Positions 58,947 through 64,000 of a stretch of 64,000 nucleotides of DNA are shown here, piece by piece. How positions within the stretch are numbered: position 1 is the stretch's first letter; each line of letters opens with the position of its first letter. The DNA comes from JBGPTF01 sp041490445. GTDB taxonomy: Bacteria; Acidobacteriota; Terriglobia; Acidiferrales; UBA7541. The translations under genes were made by a program, and so were the position numbers. The notes under the pieces were generated by a model. That model saw only the letters and a program-made list of their open reading frames with translations, was not told the DNA's origin and ran no database searches. Where the stretch lies: contig JBGPTF010000015.1 of NCBI GenBank assembly GCA_041490445.1, positions 1-64,000 of the forward strand, read 5' to 3'.

Positions 58947-59557
58947 GTCCCTGCCTTCCAGTTGGGCGCTGCCCGTGCGGCATCGTACTCCGCCGGAGCG
59001 TTGATATTCTTGAATAGCCGGCCGTCGGAATCAAACGCTTTCCATTCGTCCGACGCGAGGTACAACACAGCGAGGCCGGCGAGCCCGTCGGTGACTTTGC
59101 GAACGCCGCGGCCGAGCGCCGCCGAGATTGTTTCGGCCGCCCGGCGATGATACATCGCGCAAAGCGGCTCCGCACCCGCCGCGCTGACGGGCAGCACTGC
59201 GTCGGACGGGGAAGATAGCGCGCGTTCGATGAGGAACGCGAGCCATTCCGGCGTCAAGTAGGGAAGATCACAGCCGATGACGAGATTCCACGGATGCGGC
59301 GAAATCCGCAGGGCAGTGGCGATGCCGCCCAGCGGGCCTAGCCCTGGATTGTCGTCGGCGACGAAGCGCAGGCCCAGATTTTCGTAACGCGCCGGCGGAG
59401 CGATCACCACGGGCGCGTCAACGAGCGGGTCGAGCAGCCGCGCCGCGCGGAGGAGCAGCGGCTCTCCATCCCATTCGAGCAGTGCTTTGTCGCGGCCCAT
59501 GCGCGAGCTCTCGCCGCCCGCCAGGATGAATCCGCCGACATTCGTGAATCGCGCCAT
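58943..59557 (-). CDS. mobA: Molybdenum cofactor guanylyltransferase
   Basis: MobA attaches GMP to molybdopterin. From ATG 59557 (204 residues) it has GGFILAGGESSRMGRDKALL (the nucleotide loop with GGxSxRMGxDK), DNPGLGPLGGIATAL, NLVIGCDLPYLTPEWLAFLI and the C-terminal FKNINAPAEY (NINTPEDL-like). The longer frame to 59653 runs into the response-regulator gene and is rejected. It overlaps the ATPase gene by 4 bases. Confidence 0.93.
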   Translation of the reverse strand: MARFTNVGGFILAGGESSRMGRDKALLEWDGEPLLLRAARLLDPLVDAPVVIAPPARYENLGLRFVADDNPGLGPLGGIATALRISPHPWNLVIGCDLPYLTPEWLAFLIERALSSPSDAVLPVSAAGAEPLCAMYHRRAAETISAALGRGVRKVTDGLAGLAVLYLASDEWKAFDSDGRLFKNINAPAEYDAARAAPNWKAGT

Positions 59558-59561
59558 GCCG

Positions 59562-60944
59562 CTATTTTCCCGGCCTTTGGATTCCCAACTCGCGCAGCTT
59601 TTCCTGAAGGCTTTGCCGGTGGAGTCCAACCGCCGCGGCCGTTCGCGAAACATTCCAGTGATGTTCTTCGAGCTTCCGTTTCAAATAAGCGATTTCGAAG
59701 TGTCGTTTCGCTTGGCGAAAATCGCCCTCGGCAAGCAAATCGTTCTTGCCCGCGGGGTGTCCCGGTGAAGCTAACAGCTCGCCACTCCGAATGTCTTCCG
59801 GAAGCTCCGCCGGGCCAATGGCCTCTCTTGTGGCGAGGACGAGGCTGCGTTCGATCGCGTTTCTCAACTCGCGGACATTTCCCGGCCAGTCGTAGCAGGA
59901 GAGCAGTTCGAGCGCCGCCGGCTCGAGGCGCGCTTTTTTCTCGTGCCGCGCATTGAGCTGCGCGAGAAACGCGGAGGCAAGCAGCGGGATGTCTTCTTTG
60001 TGCGAGCGCAGCGGGGGCAGCTCGAGCGTGACCACGCGCAACCGGTAGAACAGGTCCTCCCGGAATTTCCCGGCGGCGATTTCCGCCGGCAGATCGCGAT
60101 GCGTTGCGCTGATCACTCGCACATCCACTGCAATGGATTGCGCGGCGCCCAGCCTTTCAATCCTGCGATTCTCGAGCGCGCGAAGGACTTTTGCCTGCGT
60201 CACCGGATTCATGTCACCGATCTCGTCGAGAAACAGTGTGCCGCCTGAGGCCAGCTCGAATTTCCCTTTTCTCTGCTGTGCCGCGCCGGTGAACGCGCCC
60301 TTCTCGTAGCCGAAAAGCTCGGACTCGATCAGGTTTTCCGGCAGCGCCGCGCAGTTGACGGCGACAAAGGGGCGCCCCGCGCGCGGCGAGCGGTCGTGAA
60401 TCTCCTGCGCCAGCAAATCCTTTCCAGTGCCGCTCTCGCCGAGAATCAGGACGGTGGCGTCGGTGGGCGCAACCCGCTCCGTCAATTCGAACACGCGGCG
60501 CATCGCCGCGCTCGTCCCGAGCAGCCGTCCAAACTGGCCGTCGGCGACAAGTTCGCGCCGCAGCCGGGCGTTTTCCTGGCTGAGATCGACCAGCTTGATC
60601 AGATTTGCCACGCGGCGCCGCAACTCTTCGATGTCAAATCCCTTGACGATGTAGTCCGCCGCGCCAAGTTGCAACGCCTCGACGGCCGTCTTCGCCGTGT
60701 CGAGCGCCGAAACCACCAGGACGGGCTGCTCGTGCCCGTTCTCGCGCATCCAGCGCAGAAGCGAGAGCCCGGCTTCCTCCGGCATCACCAGGTCGAGGAG
60801 CACCACATCTGGCCGCTCTCGCGGAAGCGCCGCGCGCGCCTCAGCGGCATTCGCGGCTTCGGCAATGCGATATTTATGTTCGAGCGCACGGCGGAGACCG
60901 TAGCGCGCCGTCGGTTCGTCATCCACGATCAATAAGGTGCGCAT
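59562..60944 (-). CDS. NtrC-family sigma-54 response regulator
   Basis: The protein has 460 residues: a receiver (about 1-120; LLIVDDEPTARYGLRRAL, the phospho-acceptor Asp in VVLLDLVMP), AAA+ sigma-54 activator (LILGESGTGKDLLAQEIHDR, GYEKGAFTGAAQQ, GGTLFLDEIGDM) and a C-terminal Fis helix (HHWNVSRTAAAVGLHRQSLQ). It activates sigma-54 promoters when phosphorylated by the upstream kinase, 14 bases before it. The long open frame to 61508 is antisense-type overlap inside the kinase gene; ATG 60944 is the start. Confidence 0.95.
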   Translation of the reverse strand: MRTLLIVDDEPTARYGLRRALEHKYRIAEAANAAEARAALPRERPDVVLLDLVMPEEAGLSLLRWMRENGHEQPVLVVSALDTAKTAVEALQLGAADYIVKGFDIEELRRRVANLIKLVDLSQENARLRRELVADGQFGRLLGTSAAMRRVFELTERVAPTDATVLILGESGTGKDLLAQEIHDRSPRAGRPFVAVNCAALPENLIESELFGYEKGAFTGAAQQRKGKFELASGGTLFLDEIGDMNPVTQAKVLRALENRRIERLGAAQSIAVDVRVISATHRDLPAEIAAGKFREDLFYRLRVVTLELPPLRSHKEDIPLLASAFLAQLNARHEKKARLEPAALELLSCYDWPGNVRELRNAIERSLVLATREAIGPAELPEDIRSGELLASPGHPAGKNDLLAEGDFRQAKRHFEIAYLKRKLEEHHWNVSRTAAAVGLHRQSLQEKLRELGIQRPGK

Positions 60945-60958
60945 CTTCCAGCATCTCC

Positions 60959-62935
60959 TCAAGTGGCCAGTGGAAATGTCACGGTAAATCGAGTGCCGCG
61001 TCCGCCGGTGACGGGACTTTCCCAGGCGATGGTTGCGCCCATTTCGGCCAGGTGTTTTTCGACGATGGCGAGGCCAAGGCCCGTGCCGCTGGGCTTCGTC
61101 GTGAAAAACGGCTGAAACACCTTTCCGCCAAGTTCGCCGGGAATACCCGGACCGTCGTCCGAAATTTCGAGGATGGCATGCCCGTCGCGCTGCGAGAGAG
61201 CCACGTGGACACGCCCGCCGACGGCGGGCACCGCCTCGATTGCGTTCACGACGAGATTCGAGATCACATCGTTCAGGGCTTCTTCGGAGCCGAGAACGAA
61301 CGTCTCTTTTTCCGGGAGCGCAAGCGTGACGGCAACCCGGCGCCTTGGCGCATCGCGGCTGAGAAGGGTCACCACCTGGTCCACCAGCGAAGCCAGGTCT
61401 ACACGCTTCTGCTGTTCGGGGGGCGTCCGCGCCGAAGACTTTGCGAAGCGGAGCAGTTGTCCAAGTTTCGCGGAGAGGCGATCGATCTCGCCCACCACGA
61501 GCGCACAATCGTGGCGCACGGTTTCCGAGAGGTCCGGCTTTTCCAGCAGCACCTGCAGCACGGTTTTCATCGAGCTGAGAGGGTTTCGCAGGTTGTGCGA
61601 GATGCTGGCAGCCATCTGGCCGACCAGGGCGAGCCGCTCGCGTTCGGCTAGTTCGCGCTCGAGAGAAAGTTTCTCTTCGATCAGGCGGCAGAGATCGATC
61701 GCAGCCGGCAACTGTTCCGCAAGAAACTCGAGCGCGGCGCGGGCGTCCCCGGAAATGAAAGCGCCGTGCGCTACAGCATCAAGAGTTCCGATTTCTTCCC
61801 CGCCCTTCCGAAGCAGAAGCCGGACTTTCGGGCCGGCAGTGACTGAAGCTTGTGATGCGTGAACCGATGGTGGCGCCGTCAGGGTGATGGTGGCAGACGC
61901 GAGGCCGAATTCATCGCAGATGCGCCGCTCGGCAAAGGCAAGGAGGCTTTCCACGTCGCCACGGCGCGCTTCCATTTGAAGTTCGCCGGAAAGCCGCTGC
62001 ACCCGCTCCATCTGCAAATGCACCGTGCGCTGGAGCGCCCGCCCGATGCTCCTTTGCAGCGGCTCGAACGCGAAAACGAGGACGAACAGCAGAATGCTTG
62101 CGGTTGCTTCTGGCGGAAGCACCGGTTCGAGCCATCCACTCACGCGCCGGACAAGTGCGAGGTAAAGGAGTGAGAGAAACGCAGCGGAGAGCGCATACAC
62201 CAGGTTTCGCTGGCCGCCGAACTCGAGGAAATTGTGCCGCAAGGCGAAGTAAATCAGGAGCGCACCGGGGAAAATCCCAGCCACAACGATGGCTACGACC
62301 GTGCCCTCGCCCTGCATGGGGGCCAGCGTGGCGAACCCTTGCCACAGGGCGAGAGGAACCAAGACCAGGACGGAAGCTAAGCCGAGCAACCGAAAAAAAC
62401 GGCGAGTTGTTGGATCCGCAGAGGTTCTGGTGATGTTGTAATCACTCGCCGCGCAGACGAGAACCGCCAAGATCAGGACGGAGAGATCGTCGGGACGAAA
62501 CCAATGGAGCAGCGATTTGAGGCTCAGCGAGGGAAGCCCGTGGAACAGAAGGATGGGTACGAGGAGATAGGTTAGGGGGAAGGCATAAAACAGATACACG
62601 ATAACCCAGCACCATCGGGGAAGTGCGGAGGGGCGAAGCAGGCTCAGGAATCGCAGATGCACGTGGACCAGCAACGCGGGCAGAAACAGCATGCCGAGCG
62701 TGATCAGACTCGTGTAGAGGAGCCGGGTCGCCTCAGGCGGCGAGGCATACTGAATGCGCGCGTTCATTTCGAGCAAGCCGCCCGAGTAGATGAGAAACAA
62801 CGAGAGCGCGAGGAAGAAAAGTATCCGCTCAAAGAATCGGGGCCGGCGATGGCCCAGGATCAGGGCGAGCAAGAAGAGATAGGTGAGTGTCCCCATCGTC
62901 AGGCTAATCAGTCGGACGTAGAAGAGGAGGTTCAC
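60959..62935 (-). CDS. Multipass sensor histidine kinase
   Basis: The protein has 658 residues: an N-terminal block of about seven membrane segments (to about residue 275), a GAF-like region (about 330-415), HisKA with SISHNLRNPLSSMKTVLQVL (phospho-accepting His), and HATPase with NLVVNAIEAVPAVGGRV, DDGPGIPGEL and TTKPSGTGLGLAIVEKHLAEM. The partner is the adjacent sigma-54 activator. Its NtrB-like dimerisation sequence fits. GTG 62935 is the start. The signal sensed is unknown. Confidence 0.94.
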   Translation of the reverse strand: MNLLFYVRLISLTMGTLTYLFLLALILGHRRPRFFERILFFLALSLFLIYSGGLLEMNARIQYASPPEATRLLYTSLITLGMLFLPALLVHVHLRFLSLLRPSALPRWCWVIVYLFYAFPLTYLLVPILLFHGLPSLSLKSLLHWFRPDDLSVLILAVLVCAASDYNITRTSADPTTRRFFRLLGLASVLVLVPLALWQGFATLAPMQGEGTVVAIVVAGIFPGALLIYFALRHNFLEFGGQRNLVYALSAAFLSLLYLALVRRVSGWLEPVLPPEATASILLFVLVFAFEPLQRSIGRALQRTVHLQMERVQRLSGELQMEARRGDVESLLAFAERRICDEFGLASATITLTAPPSVHASQASVTAGPKVRLLLRKGGEEIGTLDAVAHGAFISGDARAALEFLAEQLPAAIDLCRLIEEKLSLERELAERERLALVGQMAASISHNLRNPLSSMKTVLQVLLEKPDLSETVRHDCALVVGEIDRLSAKLGQLLRFAKSSARTPPEQQKRVDLASLVDQVVTLLSRDAPRRRVAVTLALPEKETFVLGSEEALNDVISNLVVNAIEAVPAVGGRVHVALSQRDGHAILEISDDGPGIPGELGGKVFQPFFTTKPSGTGLGLAIVEKHLAEMGATIAWESPVTGGRGTRFTVTFPLAT

Positions 62936-62956
62936 TCGCCCGCTACCGGTGGCGCG

Positions 62957-62986
62957 ATTCTAGCGCCAACGGGAGGAGCAACTCAA
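62957..62986 (-). promoter_or_regulatory. Promoter of the kinase-regulator-mobA-ABC-permease unit
   Basis: On the minus strand TTGAGT (62986-62981) and TAGAAT (62962-62957) are separated by 18 bases and lie 21 bases before the kinase GTG. It is the only good promoter pair in the spacer. Confidence 0.55.
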
Positions 62987-62993
62987 TCACCAA

Positions 62994-63013
62994 GTGTCGG
63001 AAAATTCCGACAC
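62994..63013. promoter_or_regulatory. GTGTCGGAA-AA-TTCCGACAC palindrome, operator candidate
   Basis: Perfect 9-base arms with a 2-base spacer lie just upstream of the -35 of the kinase promoter and 78 bases before the groES -35. A palindrome of this size suits a dimeric regulator, and the sigma-54 activator of this very unit is the obvious candidate; that link is inference. Confidence 0.55.
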
Positions 63014-63090
63014 GACTCAAGTAATTGTTTTTACGAGAGTTAGAGTAAGATTCGAGACAAGCGACACAAATGCCAGTGTCGTGGAAGTCC

Positions 63091-63119
63091 TTGACAGGTG
63101 GAGGGTTTCCGCATATATT
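63091..63119 (+). promoter_or_regulatory. groESL promoter (TTGACA-17-TATATT)
   Basis: TTGACA at 63091-63096 and TATATT at 63114-63119 are separated by 17 bases, a near-consensus sigma-70-like promoter. The -10 overlaps the start of the CIRCE operator, so repressor binding would block it. Confidence 0.9.
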
Positions 63120-63144
63120 AGCACTCGCCTGAGAGGAGTGCTAA
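63118..63144 (+). promoter_or_regulatory. CIRCE operator (HrcA site)
   Basis: TTAGCACTC (63118-63126), 9 bases, GAGTGCTAA (63136-63144): a perfect CIRCE inverted repeat, bound by the heat-shock repressor HrcA in many bacteria. It places groES-groEL under HrcA control; hrcA itself is not in the window. Confidence 0.97.
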
Positions 63145-63204
63145 GCCGCATCCGGTGCTCCGTGAGCAGGAATCCTGAAGTTCTTCATCGGAGGGTAAGA
63201 GACG

Positions 63205-63525
63205 ATGGCTGTCAATGTGACCCCGCTGCACGACCGCGTTCTGGTCAGGCGGATTGAAGAAAAGGAATCCGTGAAGGGCGGAATCATCATCCCCGACACG
63301 GCCAAGGAAAAACCGCAGGAAGGCGAAGTGATCGCCGTCGGCGCCGGACGAGTTGAGAAGGGCCAGCGCGTCCCCATGGATGTGAAGGCGGGCGACCGCG
63401 TGCTTTTCGGCAAATACAGCGGCTCCGAAATCAAAGTCGATGATGAGGAATTGCTGATCCTCAAGGAAGACGAGATCCTGGCGAAACTGAGCGGCGCCGC
63501 GAAGGCGGCGGGCTCCCGAAAGTAG
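63205..63525 (+). CDS. groES: Co-chaperonin GroES
   Basis: GroES is the lid of the GroEL folding chamber. The 106 residues open VTPLHDRVLVRRIEEKESVK, with the mobile loop GGIIIPDTAKEKPQEGEVIA, GDRVLFGKYSGSEIKVDDEE and LLILKEDEILAKL. GGAGGG lies 10 bases before ATG 63205. It has a slightly longer C-terminus (GAAKAAGSRK) than the usual 95-97 residues. Confidence 0.97.
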   Translation: MAVNVTPLHDRVLVRRIEEKESVKGGIIIPDTAKEKPQEGEVIAVGAGRVEKGQRVPMDVKAGDRVLFGKYSGSEIKVDDEELLILKEDEILAKLSGAAKAAGSRK

Positions 63526-63590
63526 CTCCCAACCCCGGCACAACCTGACCGGGCGGAATCATCAGACAATTTCGAGGAGGAAAGAGACCC

Positions 63591-64000
63591 ATGGCAAAGC
63601 AAATCGTGACTGGTGAGAATTCCCGCCAGTCCATCCTGCGCGGCGTGAACGCCCTGGCTGACGCCGTGAAGATCACGCTGGGCCCGAAGGGCCGCAACGC
63701 GGTGATCGAGAAGAAATTCGGTCCGCCGGTCATCACCAAGGACGGCGTCACCGTGGCCAAGGAAATCGAGCTGCGGGATCCGCTCGAGAATATGGGCGCA
63801 CAGATGGTGCGCGAGGTCGCGTCGAAAACATCGGACGTGGCCGGTGACGGCACCACGACGGCGACCGTGCTGGCGCAGGCTATCTTCCGCGAAGGCGTGA
63901 AGACGGTGGCGGCCGGCGCAAGCCCGATGTCGCTGAAGCGGGGCATCGAGCGCGCGGTGGAAGCGGCGGTGGAGGAAATCAAGAAACTCCACAAGGATGT
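63591..64000 (+). CDS. groEL: Chaperonin GroEL, N-terminal part (runs off the window)
   Basis: The frame starts at ATG 63591 after GAGGAGG and reads MAKQIVTGENSRQSILRGVN, LADAVKITLGPKGRNAVIEK, FGPPVITKDGVTVAKEIELR and VASKTSDVAGDGTTTATVLA. The last contains the ATP-binding GDGTTT with the catalytic Asp. About 136 of about 545 residues are visible. Confidence 0.97.
   Translation, partial: MAKQIVTGENSRQSILRGVNALADAVKITLGPKGRNAVIEKKFGPPVITKDGVTVAKEIELRDPLENMGAQMVREVASKTSDVAGDGTTTATVLAQAIFREGVKTVAAGASPMSLKRGIERAVEAAVEEIKKLHKD

Noticed and set aside
59562..61508. 648-residue protein extending the response regulator upstream
   Set aside because: The extra 188 residues lie inside the kinase gene, are low complexity, and the receiver domain starts properly at ATG 60944.

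Overview
The window is GC-rich, densely coded bacterial chromosome, very likely from an acidobacterium. That assignment is an inference from overall gene character (a full mraZ-to-ftsZ cluster, a DUF3106 protein behind an ECF sigma/anti-sigma pair, an RREFLK-type exported flavoenzyme, REP-like spacer repeats). No 16S or other decisive marker is present.

Layout. 0-0.3 kb: the end of an IS3-like insertion sequence sits inside a TrmB-type regulator gene. 0.7-5.6 kb: small membrane or exported unknowns, then rpiB-glyA, a secreted DinB-fold protein and a lipoprotein. 5.7-23.8 kb (minus): a division and cell-wall (dcw) operon read mraZ-rsmH-ftsL-ftsI-murE-murF-mraY-murD-ftsW-murG-murC-murB-ftsQ-ftsA-ftsZ. 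It is driven by a strong sigma-70-like promoter followed by three 10-bp-spaced MraZ boxes, and a JAMM/M67 peptidase gene follows ftsZ. 24-27.7 kb (minus): ECF sigma factor, anti-sigma factor, DUF3106 protein, ZIP transporter and ychF. 27.8-39.3 kb (mostly plus): AlkA-like glycosylase, tRNA-Val, moxR-DUF58, mutY, a TgpA-like transglutaminase, a ceramidase-fold membrane protein, rimO-yacG-pgpA and an IPT/NHL propeller protein.

39.4-43.0 kb is an integron cassette array without a visible integrase (a CALIN). About eight attC sites all face one way. They carry four cassette genes for membrane or exported unknown proteins and two very short, nearly identical cassettes with no convincing ORF but a shared hairpin.

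43.5-50.99 kb (plus): cinA-thpR-plsY-gpsA, a dCache/HAMP/HD-GYP receptor, ftsY and ribD. 51-54.1 kb: an accessory island separates ribD from ribE and holds a retron. This consists of a candidate msr-msd RNA, a nucleoside-deoxyribosyltransferase-like/winged-helix effector and a retron-type reverse transcriptase, the last two sharing ATGA. 54.2-56.7 kb (plus): ribE and a Tat-exported sarcosine-oxidase-like flavoenzyme. 56.7-62.9 kb (minus): histidine kinase, sigma-54 activator, mobA, MlaF-like ATPase and APC permease form one tight unit, with a palindrome upstream of its promoter. 63-64 kb: groES and the start of groEL behind a consensus promoter and a perfect CIRCE operator.

The most interesting parts are the retron, whose RNA sits upstream of the effector so that the effector's ribosome binding site lies in the a2 arm, and the cassette array with its twin ORF-poor cassettes. 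Gene calls rest on motif recognition by eye; no database search was run.
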